Positions 52,541 through 60,600 of a stretch of DNA of 64,000 nucleotides are shown here, in pieces. Source of the stretch: Tenacibaculum holothuriorum (GTDB taxonomy: Bacteria; Bacteroidota; Bacteroidia; Flavobacteriales; Flavobacteriaceae); assembly GCF_002120225.1 (NCBI RefSeq), contig NZ_LAPZ01000001.1, forward strand, positions 531,705 to 595,704, given 5' to 3'. The notes below the pieces were generated by a model. It had not been told where the DNA came from and did no database searches. It worked only from the letters and a program-made list of their open reading frames with translations. A program made the translations under genes and the position numbers. Position 1 is the stretch's first letter; each line of letters starts with the position of its first letter.

Positions 52541-53020
52541 ATGAAATACATACATCTTATTTCTTTTTCAATTCTTTTGGCATTTGTATCGTGTAAAACT
52601 ACCGCTGAAAAACCTAGTTTAATTTTTCATAAATCTAAGTTAGAACGTAAGAAAAATGCTCAGTTTTCTGATGCTGTTGAAGCTGGAAATACACTTTATT
52701 TGGCAGGACAAGTTGGGATAAATCCTGATACTAAACAACTTGCAGGAAACACCATTGAATCTCAAACCGAACAAACATTACAAAATATAAAAGAAGTATT
52801 AGAGCATCATGGTTCTGACTTAGAACATGTTGTAAAATGTACCGTTATTTTAAGTGATGTAAACGATTTTAAAGCATTCAATACAATTTTTCGTAAATAT
52901 TTTCCTAAAAATAAACCTGCAAGAACTACCTTTGCAGCCGATTTATTAGTAGGTGCTAAAATCGAAATTGATGTAATAGCCGTAAAAGTAGATGGATTTA
53001 AAGACGCAAGAATTAATTAA
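52541..53020 (+). CDS. RidA-family protein with a lipoprotein signal
   Basis: The 159-residue product has a lipoprotein signal (L-A-F-V-S-C, Cys19) in front of a complete RidA domain: Y-L-A-G-Q-V-G-I-N-P, Q-T-E-Q-T-L-Q-N-I, V-K-C-T-V-I-L-S-D and P-A-R-T-T-F. RidA hydrolyses reactive imines in the cytoplasm; the Arg in P-A-R-T is conserved. Export here suggests a different, periplasmic role. Its end overlaps the queE start by 29 bp. Confidence 0.9.
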   Translation: MKYIHLISFSILLAFVSCKTTAEKPSLIFHKSKLERKKNAQFSDAVEAGNTLYLAGQVGINPDTKQLAGNTIESQTEQTLQNIKEVLEHHGSDLEHVVKCTVILSDVNDFKAFNTIFRKYFPKNKPARTTFAADLLVGAKIEIDVIAVKVDGFKDARIN

Positions 53021-53621
53021 TAAAGGAGAAATGCTTCCGTTAATGGAAGAGTTTTATACGATTCAAGGTGAAGGTGCACATACTGGTACTGCTGCTTATT
53101 TTATACGAATTGGTGGTTGTGATGTGGGATGCCATTGGTGTGATGTTAAAGAAAGTTGGGATGCTAATTTACACCCTCCTACAGATACAGACATTATTGT
53201 TGCTAATGCTAAGAAGTATGCCGAAACTGTAGTGATTACTGGTGGTGAACCTTTAATGTGGTCTTTAGATTATATTACAAATCTATTACAAGAAAACGGA
53301 ATTAAAACTCACATAGAAACTTCTGGAGCTTATGATTTCTCTGGAAAATGGGATTGGTTTTGTTTATCTCCTAAAAAAACAAAATTACCTTTAGATAGAG
53401 CATATGAAGAAGCAGATGAATTAAAAATGATTATTCATAATAAAAATGATTTCCAATTTGCTGAAGAACAAGCTGCCAAAGTGGGTAAAAAATGTAAACT
53501 TTTTTTGCAACCTGAGTGGAGTAAAAAAGAAAAAATGACACCGATGATTATTGATTACGTAATGGAAAATCCTAAATGGAGAATTTCTTTACAAACACAT
53601 AAGTATTTAAACATTCCATAA
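52992..53621 (+). CDS. queE: 7-carboxy-7-deazaguanine synthase
   Basis: The 209-residue radical-SAM enzyme makes CDG in queuosine biosynthesis. It has Y-T-I-Q-G-E-G near the start, the iron-sulfur motif C-D-V-G-C-H-W-C (CX3CX2C), T-G-G-E-P-L-M-W and L-S-P-K-K-T-K. Start ATG 52992 overlaps ridA; an internal ATG at 53031 would shorten it by 13 residues, but related proteins carry a similar leader. tgt, the queuine/preQ1 transglycosylase, is in the same window at 57523. Confidence 0.94.
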   Translation: MDLKTQELINKGEMLPLMEEFYTIQGEGAHTGTAAYFIRIGGCDVGCHWCDVKESWDANLHPPTDTDIIVANAKKYAETVVITGGEPLMWSLDYITNLLQENGIKTHIETSGAYDFSGKWDWFCLSPKKTKLPLDRAYEEADELKMIIHNKNDFQFAEEQAAKVGKKCKLFLQPEWSKKEKMTPMIIDYVMENPKWRISLQTHKYLNIP

Positions 53622-53658
53622 AAAAAGCAACCTAATTAGGTTGCTTTTTTTATGGAAT
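53613..53658. terminator. 46-bp perfect palindrome terminator at the queE end
   Basis: The arms (23 nt each, meeting in CCTAATTAGG) contain the queE stop codon and run up to the convergent DKNYY-like gene's stop codon. With A-tract and T-tract on either side it can stop both transcripts. Confidence 0.9.
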
Positions 53659-53659
53659 A

Positions 53660-54406
53660 CTATTTACATTCTAATCTACTATGCATTATTCTACCATTCA
53701 TATTAATACAACCATGTTTATCTTTATAATGATTAAATCCTAAAACTTTAAAGGTATTTACATCAATTGTATCAATATATTTTTCCCATTTTTTTTCATA
53801 TGTAATCTTTTTATTAAGATAGTACAAAAAGTACTTATCAGTTGAAACATTAAAATTTTTATAAACTTTTAAGTTTTTATAATCTAAGGTTGGTACTTTA
53901 AAATTTTCCTTATAGTAACTACATCCATCTGTAGACCAACGACTCCATTTTTCTTCATCTAAAAACATAAGTTTAAACGAATCTACTGAACAAACATTTA
54001 ATCCTTCTGTTTTGTAAAAGACATCTTTTAAGTCTTTTGAATAGTAATCGTCTATTACCTCAAAGCCTTTAGAACTGGAATTGGTTATAGAATCTGTATA
54101 GTAAAAAGCTTTAGTTTGATCTATAGCATAACCTTTAATTAAAACCTTAAATGTATTGGGATCTGCTCCTTTGATAATTTTCTCTTTAAAAAAAACAAAG
54201 TTTTTATCTTTTCCATAAATATTTTCATCAGTATTTATCTTTGAAAATGTTTTATAATCAACCGATTTTAGCAACATCTTATTCCAACCTCCTTGAGAGA
54301 AACTCCAATATTTATAATAAACTTTATCATCTTCAATTACATAATCAGATTTACATGATAAAATTGTAAACAAAATAAATGCAAAAACATATTTTTTCAC
54401 TCTCAT
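53660..54406 (-). CDS. DKNYY-like lipoprotein
   Basis: The start is set at ATG 54406; the frame to 54415 begins with TTG. The 248-residue product has a lipoprotein signal (F-T-I-L-S-C, Cys about 18). Repeats like Y-S-K-D-L-K-D-V-F-Y-K-T and Y-A-I-D-Q-T-K-A-F-Y-Y follow, which match the DKNYY family (a D-x-N/K-x-Y/F-Y motif in tandem strands). The family has no known function. It is alone between two terminators. Confidence 0.8.
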   Translation of the reverse strand: MRVKKYVFAFILFTILSCKSDYVIEDDKVYYKYWSFSQGGWNKMLLKSVDYKTFSKINTDENIYGKDKNFVFFKEKIIKGADPNTFKVLIKGYAIDQTKAFYYTDSITNSSSKGFEVIDDYYSKDLKDVFYKTEGLNVCSVDSFKLMFLDEEKWSRWSTDGCSYYKENFKVPTLDYKNLKVYKNFNVSTDKYFLYYLNKKITYEKKWEKYIDTIDVNTFKVLGFNHYKDKHGCINMNGRIMHSRLECK

Positions 54407-54423
54407 ACTTACCAAAAGTAATC

Positions 54424-54461
54424 AAAATAAAAAACTCGCCAATTGGCGAGTTTTTTATTTT
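54424..54461. terminator. Terminator after accA
   Basis: Two 19-nt arms form a perfect palindrome with CTCGCC/GGCGAG core and A- and T-tracts, 17 bp past the accA stop codon. Confidence 0.88.
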
Positions 54462-54477
54462 ATATTCTTTAAAAAGT

Positions 54478-55431
54478 CTATTCTTTATAAACTCCCATGT
54501 TTGCATATTTATCCATACGTTGTGCTACTAAATCAACTTCTGATAAATCTTTTAATTCATCAAATGCTTTTAAAATTTGATCTTTTACCGCATTAAAAGC
54601 TCCTTCTCTATCAGAATGCGCTCCCCCTAAAGGCTCTTCAATAATTTCATCTACTAATGCTAATTTTTTCATGTCATCAGCAGTTAATTTTAAAGCTTCA
54701 GCTGCTTGCTCTTTATACTCCCAACTACGCCATAAGATTGATGAACAAGATTCAGGAGAAATTACTGTATACCATGTGTTTTCCATCATATATACTCTAT
54801 CTCCTACTCCAATACCTAAAGCTCCACCAGAAGCTCCTTCACCAATTACAATTGTAATGATTGGAGTTTTTAAACGTGTCATTTCAAAAATGTTACGAGC
54901 AATCGCTTCTCCTTGTCCACGTTCTTCAGCTTCCAATCCTGGGTAAGCCCCTGGAGTATCTAATAAAGTAACTACAGGAATTCCAAATTTTTCTGCCATA
55001 CGCATTAAACGTAAAGCTTTACGATATCCTTCTGGATTTGCCATACCAAAATTACGATACTGACGTGTCTTTGTATTGTATCCTTTTTGTTGACCGATAA
55101 ACATAAAAGATTGATCTCCTATTTTACCTAAACCACCAATCATAGCTTTATCATCTTTTACGCTACGATCTCCGTGTAACTCCATAAAAGTATCTCCACA
55201 TAATGCTTTGATATAATCTAAAGTATACGGTCTGTTTGGGTGACGTGATAATTGTACACGTTGCCAAGGAGTTAAATTTTTATATATATCTTTCTTAGCT
55301 TTTGCTAATTTCTTTTCTATTTTTTTACATGTTTCGGTAACATCTACCTCGCTCTCTTTTCCTATATCATAACATTTTGCCAATTGATCTTCTAGTTCTT
55401 TAATTGGCATTTCAAAATCTAAATATTCCAT
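54478..55431 (-). CDS. accA: Acetyl-CoA carboxylase carboxyltransferase subunit alpha
   Basis: The 317-residue protein transfers carboxyl from biotin to acetyl-CoA, the first step of fatty-acid synthesis, together with AccD. Family motifs are [28 protein letters not shown] and [11 protein letters not shown]. The size is standard. Its own promoter lies at 55490-55497. Confidence 0.96.
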   Translation of the reverse strand: MEYLDFEMPIKELEDQLAKCYDIGKESEVDVTETCKKIEKKLAKAKKDIYKNLTPWQRVQLSRHPNRPYTLDYIKALCGDTFMELHGDRSVKDDKAMIGGLGKIGDQSFMFIGQQKGYNTKTRQYRNFGMANPEGYRKALRLMRMAEKFGIPVVTLLDTPGAYPGLEAEERGQGEAIARNIFEMTRLKTPIITIVIGEGASGGALGIGVGDRVYMMENTWYTVISPESCSSILWRSWEYKEQAAEALKLTADDMKKLALVDEIIEEPLGGAHSDREGAFNAVKDQILKAFDELKDLSEVDLVAQRMDKYANMGVYKE

Positions 55432-55451
55432 TTTATATAGCTTTGTTTCTT

Positions 55452-55497
55452 GTTATAGTATAACTTAGTTATTTGGTTGTTTGTAAAAGCAAACATA
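55452..55497 (-). promoter_or_regulatory. accA promoter and palindrome in the leader
   Basis: The minus strand of 55490-55497 reads TATGTTTG (TAnnTTTG), about 60 bp before the start. A 13-bp palindrome GTTATAGTATAAC lies at 55452-55464, inside the predicted leader, and may be an operator. Confidence 0.5.
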
Positions 55498-55522
55498 CTA
55501 AAAAATTATACAGTTTTAACTA

Positions 55523-56431
55523 TTATTTAATCTTCTTCGATTTTATTTTTTGTTGAATTGTTGCCGCATTTTTTAGAATTCCGTTTAATAATACGACACA
55601 TAACACTATTAATGCACCGTAATAAAACTCAGGATTCATCTGTTCTTTTTCTCCAAATATTAACAAGGCTAAAACGATTGCATAAATGGGTTCTAAATTA
55701 ATCGTTAGCATTACGGTATATGGAGTTAAGTACTTCATTACATATACTGAAGCGATAAATGCGTAAGCAGTACAAAAACTGCTTAAGATGAAAAGATACA
55801 ACCAATCATAGGTTTGTAATTGAAAAAAATCTGTAGTAAAACTTCCTGTATATAATAGAAAAATTGTGACTCCTAAAACACCAAACAATAACTGATAAAA
55901 AGAAATTGTATTGGCATTATATTCTTTTACGTATAATCCATTTAAAACAGAGAATAAGGCTGATAAAAATGCTGAAATCAATGCATAAACTATTCCTAAG
56001 GTATATTGACTTTCAAAATTGAAGATAATATACAGTCCTAAAACAACTAATAAGCCCAAGAAAATTTCAATCATTTTAATTTTCCTCTTAAAAAAGAAAG
56101 GCTCTATTAATGAGGCAAAAAAAGCACCTGTGCTCATTGTTACTAATGCTACCGATACATTTGATACTTTAATTGCTTTGAAAAAGGTTATCCAATGTAT
56201 CGCTATGATAATTCCAGAAAAAGCAAATTTTAAAATTCCCTTTCTATCAACAGTAAATGATTTCTTTTTGATTAAAAAATATATCGCAATAAACACTACT
56301 GCTAGTAGCATTCTATACCAAACTAACGGAACAGCATCTATAGATATTAAGGCTCCTAAAATTGCTGTAAAACCCCAAATAAATACTATAAAATGTAAGT
56401 GAAGATAGTTTTTTAACTTATTTCCTTGCAT
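55523..56431 (-). CDS. EamA/DMT-family transporter
   Basis: The start is placed at ATG 56431 (M-Q-G-N-K-L-K-N-Y-L), though ATG 56452 is possible. The 302-residue protein has ten membrane segments in two EamA halves (F-I-W-G-F-T-A-I-L-G near the start, and Y-T-V-M-L-T-I-N-L-E-P-I-Y-A near 255). It exports or imports small metabolites; the substrate is unknown. It overlaps the LptF/LptG gene's end by about 14 bp, so the two are co-transcribed. Confidence 0.9.
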   Translation of the reverse strand: MQGNKLKNYLHLHFIVFIWGFTAILGALISIDAVPLVWYRMLLAVVFIAIYFLIKKKSFTVDRKGILKFAFSGIIIAIHWITFFKAIKVSNVSVALVTMSTGAFFASLIEPFFFKRKIKMIEIFLGLLVVLGLYIIFNFESQYTLGIVYALISAFLSALFSVLNGLYVKEYNANTISFYQLLFGVLGVTIFLLYTGSFTTDFFQLQTYDWLYLFILSSFCTAYAFIASVYVMKYLTPYTVMLTINLEPIYAIVLALLIFGEKEQMNPEFYYGALIVLCVVLLNGILKNAATIQQKIKSKKIK

Positions 56432-57503
56432 TGATGTAGAGATAAATTGCATACATACCAAATACTACATTAGGCATCCATACATTTAATAAAGGATTTG
56501 CACCTGCAACAGCTCCTAAAACTTCTGCTACTTTTAAGAAGAAAACGTATACAAACATCATTGCCATACCTAGAGCTAGATTAACTCCTAAACCTCCTCT
56601 TTTTTTCTTATGTGCTAATACAACCGCTATTAATGTTAAAATAAATGAAGCAATTGGTAAACTGGTTCTTTTATAAAGTTCTACTAAAAATGAGTTTAAA
56701 TTTTTAACCCCCCTTTTTCTTGATAACTCTATAAACTCCATCAATTCACCCGAAGGCATTTCTTGTGCTTGAGTAGATTTATAATTAAAATCTTTGGGAG
56801 TAAAAGCAAATGTTGTGTCTTTACTATTTCCTTGAAAAATACTGTCTCGTTTATTGAAAACCTTACGTTCTTTCCAATTATACAGTCTAAATACACTATC
56901 TTTTACTATCCAGTTTATATTATCTGCAGTAAGTTTGTTTTTAAGTTGTAATCCTTTATATGTTTCAATAGAAAAATTATATCCTGATCTTCTTTTTGTA
57001 TCAAAATTTTGAACATGCATATAGGTACTATCATTCAATTGTAAGCTAAAATCTCTTACCGTAGTATCTTCATAGGTTTTTCTTGAAAGATATTTTTTTT
57101 CAAAAGCTTTACGAGTTTTACTACTATTGGGTACTACTAAATGATTCATAAGTAAAGCTATCGAAGCAACAATTGTAGCACCCAAGAAATAAGGATACAA
57201 AAAACGAGTAAACGAAACTTGAGAACTATTTATAGCTACTACTTCAGTATTATTTGCCAATTTAGAGGTGAATAAAATTACCGCTATAAATAATGCCAAA
57301 GGCATAAATGTATTGGCATAATAAATTATGAAGTTTACGTAATAATCTACTGCTACTTCATAAAAAGTTAAATTTTCGTGACGTAAAAACTTATCAATTT
57401 TTTCAGAAATATCAATAGCTACCGCAATAGGTATTAAGATAAGTAACGTAAATAAAAACGTTGTTAAGTATCTCTTTAATATGTACCAATCTAGTATTTT
57501 CAA
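56418..57503 (-). CDS. LptF/LptG-family permease
   Basis: The 361-residue protein has three N-terminal and three C-terminal membrane segments around a periplasmic beta-jellyroll domain (about 130-270). Motifs are W-Y-I-L-K-R-Y-L at the start and P-I-A-S-F-I-L near 275. It is an inner-membrane part of the LPS export bridge Lpt, working with LptB and LptC. In Bacteroidota LptF/LptG genes are often apart, as here. It follows tgt in the same direction, 19 bp away. Confidence 0.92.
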   Translation of the reverse strand: MKILDWYILKRYLTTFLFTLLILIPIAVAIDISEKIDKFLRHENLTFYEVAVDYYVNFIIYYANTFMPLALFIAVILFTSKLANNTEVVAINSSQVSFTRFLYPYFLGATIVASIALLMNHLVVPNSSKTRKAFEKKYLSRKTYEDTTVRDFSLQLNDSTYMHVQNFDTKRRSGYNFSIETYKGLQLKNKLTADNINWIVKDSVFRLYNWKERKVFNKRDSIFQGNSKDTTFAFTPKDFNYKSTQAQEMPSGELMEFIELSRKRGVKNLNSFLVELYKRTSLPIASFILTLIAVVLAHKKKRGGLGVNLALGMAMMFVYVFFLKVAEVLGAVAGANPLLNVWMPNVVFGMYAIYLYINARK

Positions 57504-57522
57504 AAAACTAAACTATATTAAA

Positions 57523-58653
57523 TTATAAACGTTTATTCATTTGTTTTACCATCTTATCTTTCCACTCAGCAAAATCACCAGCAATAATATGCTTTCTTGC
57601 TTCACGAGTTAGCCATAAATAAAATCCTAAGTTATGAATTGAAGCTATTTGCTTACCTAACATTTCTCTTGCAGCAAATAAATGACGTAAATAGGCTTTC
57701 GAGTACATAGTGTCTACCCAAGTAATTCCCATTTCATCAATTGGAGAAAAATCGTTTTCCCACTTTTTATTTTTAATATTGATGCTTCCATGAGCGGTAA
57801 ATAACATTCCGTTACGTGCATTACGCGTTGGCATTACACAATCGAACATATCTACTCCTAAAGCTATATTTTCTAAAATATTAATTGGGGTTCCTACTCC
57901 CATTAAATATCTTGGTTTATCTTCTGGTAAAATGCTACAAACAACATCGGTCATAGCATACATTTCTTCTGCTGGTTCACCTACAGAAAGTCCTCCGATA
58001 GCATTTCCTTCTGCTCCTACTGAAGCAATAAATTCTGCTGATTCTTTTCTTAAGTCAGTATACGTACTACCTTGTACAATTGGAAATAAAGTTTGATTAT
58101 ATCCATATTTAGGTGGTACCTTTTCTAAATGATTTACACAACGTTTTAACCAACGATGTGTCATATGCATAGAACGCTTTGCGTATCCGTAGTCACATGG
58201 ATATGGCGTACATTCATCAAAAGCCATAATAATATCAGCTCCAATAGAACGTTGAATTTCCATTACATTTTCTGGTGTAAAAAAATGTGTAGAACCGTCG
58301 ATATGACTCTTGAATTTTACTCCTTCTTCGTTAATTTTTCTTCTACCGGATAATGAGTATACTTGATAACCTCCACTATCGGTTAAAATATTACGATCCC
58401 AATTCATAAACTTGTGTAAACCACCAGCTTCTTCTAGAATTTTGGTTTGAGGACGTAAGTATAAGTGATATGTATTTCCTAAGATGATATCTGGATTGAT
58501 CTCATCTTTTAATTCTGATTGATGTACTCCTTTTACAGTACCTACAGTACCTACTGGCATAAAAATAGGTGTTTCTATTGTACCATGATCTGTAGTAATA
58601 ACCCCAGCTCTTGCTTTACTTTTTGGGTCGTTCGTTTTTAATTCAAATTGCAT
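57523..58653 (-). CDS. tgt: tRNA-guanine transglycosylase
   Basis: The start is set at ATG 58653; the frame to 58662 begins at a TTG inside the -7 box. The 376-residue enzyme swaps G34 for preQ1. It keeps D-S-G-G-Y-Q, D-E-C-T-P-Y-P and G-V-D-M-F-D-C-V-M-P-T-R-N-A-R-N-G. The usual zinc cysteines (C-x-C-x-x-C) before Y-L-R-H-L are replaced (W-V-D-T-M-Y-S), though the His of S-I-H-N-L remains, so zinc binding may be lost. It is followed by an LptF/LptG gene. Confidence 0.93.
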   Translation of the reverse strand: MQFELKTNDPKSKARAGVITTDHGTIETPIFMPVGTVGTVKGVHQSELKDEINPDIILGNTYHLYLRPQTKILEEAGGLHKFMNWDRNILTDSGGYQVYSLSGRRKINEEGVKFKSHIDGSTHFFTPENVMEIQRSIGADIIMAFDECTPYPCDYGYAKRSMHMTHRWLKRCVNHLEKVPPKYGYNQTLFPIVQGSTYTDLRKESAEFIASVGAEGNAIGGLSVGEPAEEMYAMTDVVCSILPEDKPRYLMGVGTPINILENIALGVDMFDCVMPTRNARNGMLFTAHGSINIKNKKWENDFSPIDEMGITWVDTMYSKAYLRHLFAAREMLGKQIASIHNLGFYLWLTREARKHIIAGDFAEWKDKMVKQMNKRL

Positions 58654-58659
58654 AGTTGG

Positions 58660-58667
58660 CAAAGATA
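58660..58667 (-). promoter_or_regulatory. -7 promoter element of tgt (nearly leaderless)
   Basis: The minus strand reads TATCTTTG, matching TAnnTTTG, and ends 6 bp before the ATG at 58653. Confidence 0.65.
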
Positions 58668-58723
58668 CGTATGTATGTTTAATGTATAAAAACTGAGCGT
58701 TAAAAGTTTCTTATAATTAGCTC

Positions 58724-59542
58724 TTATGATCTTCTTTTTCTTCCGAATTTTGAACGAAAATCAGTTCTTTTAGGTTTGTTTTCTTTAGGTTTTGTTGAAG
58801 TTTTTGAAGCTTCTTCTGTTTTCGATGAACTAGAAACTAATCGGTTAATTTCCTTCATTTCTTGTTCTGTTAACTCACGCCATTCACCTATTTTTAATTT
58901 TCCTAAAGAAACATTCATAATTCGAGTACGTTTTAATTTAGTTACTTCGTAATCTAAATATTCACACATTCTTCGAATTTGTCGATTCAATCCTTGAACT
59001 AAAATTATTTTAAACGTTTTTTCAGATAGTTTTTCAACTTTACACTTCTTAGTAACAGTTCCTAAAATAGGAATTCCGTTACTCATTCTTTTTATAAATC
59101 GTTCGGTAATGGGTTTATCTACACTTACAATATATTCTTTTTCGTGGTTGTTTCCTGCTCGTAAAATTTTGTTGACGATATCTCCATCATTGGTTAAAAA
59201 AATCAATCCTTCGGAAGGTTTATCTAATCTACCAATTGGAAATAAACGTTGTGGATGGCCAACAAATTTTACAATATTTTTTCGCTCTTTATTATCGGTA
59301 GTACAAACAATTCCTACAGGTTTATTCAATGCTATGTAAATTGTTTTTGGTTTCGCTCTTAGTGGTTTTCCATCTATTTTAACAACATCTCCTTCGTAAA
59401 CTCTATTACCTAATTGAGTTGGTTTTCCATTTATCGTTACTCTCCCTTCAGTAATAAACCGTTCTGCTTCTCTACGAGAACAAATGCCTGTACTACTTAT
59501 GTACTTGTTAAGGTTTATAGATTGATTGTTTACTTTTTCCAT
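58724..59542 (-). CDS. rluF: RluF-type 23S rRNA pseudouridine synthase
   Basis: The start is set at ATG 59542 ([10 protein letters not shown]); the longer frame starts in the loop of the previous terminator. The 272-residue enzyme has an S4 domain ([16 protein letters not shown]) and a catalytic domain with [10 protein letters not shown] (catalytic Asp) and [10 protein letters not shown] basic Lys/Arg/Ser tail of about 40 residues follows. RluF modifies U2604; RluB-type activity is an alternative. Confidence 0.9.
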   Translation of the reverse strand: MEKVNNQSINLNKYISSTGICSRREAERFITEGRVTINGKPTQLGNRVYEGDVVKIDGKPLRAKPKTIYIALNKPVGIVCTTDNKERKNIVKFVGHPQRLFPIGRLDKPSEGLIFLTNDGDIVNKILRAGNNHEKEYIVSVDKPITERFIKRMSNGIPILGTVTKKCKVEKLSEKTFKIILVQGLNRQIRRMCEYLDYEVTKLKRTRIMNVSLGKLKIGEWRELTEQEMKEINRLVSSSSKTEEASKTSTKPKENKPKRTDFRSKFGRKRRS

Positions 59543-59556
59543 TGGTACAAAGAAAA

Positions 59557-59588
59557 GAAAATCCTCAAGCATTCACTTGAGGATTTTC
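59557..59588 (-). terminator. Terminator after the PorP/SprF gene at 59609
   Basis: GAAAATCCTCAAG and CTTGAGGATTTTC form a 13-bp stem with a 6-nt loop, followed leftward by TTTTCTTTG. It ends the SprB-like/PorP transcript. Confidence 0.85.
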
Positions 59589-59608
59589 TACATTTTATTT
59601 AATTGCTC

Positions 59609-60589
59609 TTAGAACATCATCATTTTTTGAGTACATCTTGCTAAACTTGGTCTACGATCATAATCAAAACCTAAGGTAATCATATGTGTTCCGTAGTTGA
59701 AGTCTTGAATCTTATTAGTTGTTATACTAAATCCGTACGAAACATATAAATTTCTTTTCTTCAAACCAAATAAAGGTGCGATAGCATTTGGTTGAAAAAA
59801 CTGATCATTTAAGAAAGTATAACTAACACCAGCCCAAATATAACCATCTCTAATTCCCTTACGAACTTTAACATTCATATCGGTTCTAGAACGTTTATCA
59901 AATTCACGATATTCAACAAACATAGACGGTTCTACTTCTACCTCTCTACTTATTTTTCTAAAAATATACGATGTAAATAACGTATACTTTCTTAATGTAG
60001 TTGGCTCTGAAGGATCAAATCTTTCGATTTTTCTATCTAATAAATTTAACACGTTTGCACTAATACTAAATTTTTCATAACGGTATAACATACCAACATC
60101 AAAATTAGATGTATTACTAGAAATACTTGGTAAATTTTGTGGTGATCCTATTGGACTTCCTGTAGGATTTGTGTTATTAGAAAACTCACTAGTATCAACT
60201 CCAAATTGTGTAAAACTATAGGTTAATGCAAATGATAAAAAGCTATCATGAAAATCACTTAAAATTAAGTGACTTGCTAACGAAAGTCTTGCTCCTCTTT
60301 GAGATGTAAATCCATTTTTATCATTAAAAACAGTAATACCACCTCCAAATCTTTCTGCTAATCGTGCTTCAACAGTTAACGACTGCGTGTTTGGTGCGTT
60401 TTTTACACCTATCCATTGGCTTACTCCATTTAGTCTTATTTGGAGTCCAGACCCAATACCTGCATATGTTGGAGATATTAGGAATGGATTGTCTGCTAAA
60501 TGACTTACATATTGAGGTAATTCAACCTCTTGTGAATGCAGTTTTACACTGCTTAAACATATTATTATTAAAAAAATTACTCTCTTCAT
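59609..60589 (-). CDS. PorP/SprF family outer-membrane protein, partner of the SprB-like adhesin
   Basis: The 326-residue product has a signal peptide (1-19) and the family pattern L-P-Q-Y-V-S-H-L-x-D-N-P-F-L-I-S-P-T-Y-A-G, then S-Q-W-I-G-V-x-N-A-P and a beta-barrel body. It lies 11 bp after a gene with a CHU_C tail, the same arrangement as sprB-sprF in Flavobacterium johnsoniae, where SprF is needed for SprB secretion. So it should help display the adhesin. Confidence 0.93.
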   Translation of the reverse strand: MKRVIFLIIICLSSVKLHSQEVELPQYVSHLADNPFLISPTYAGIGSGLQIRLNGVSQWIGVKNAPNTQSLTVEARLAERFGGGITVFNDKNGFTSQRGARLSLASHLILSDFHDSFLSFALTYSFTQFGVDTSEFSNNTNPTGSPIGSPQNLPSISSNTSNFDVGMLYRYEKFSISANVLNLLDRKIERFDPSEPTTLRKYTLFTSYIFRKISREVEVEPSMFVEYREFDKRSRTDMNVKVRKGIRDGYIWAGVSYTFLNDQFFQPNAIAPLFGLKKRNLYVSYGFSITTNKIQDFNYGTHMITLGFDYDRRPSLARCTQKMMMF

Positions 60590-60600
60590 ATTTGGGGGAA

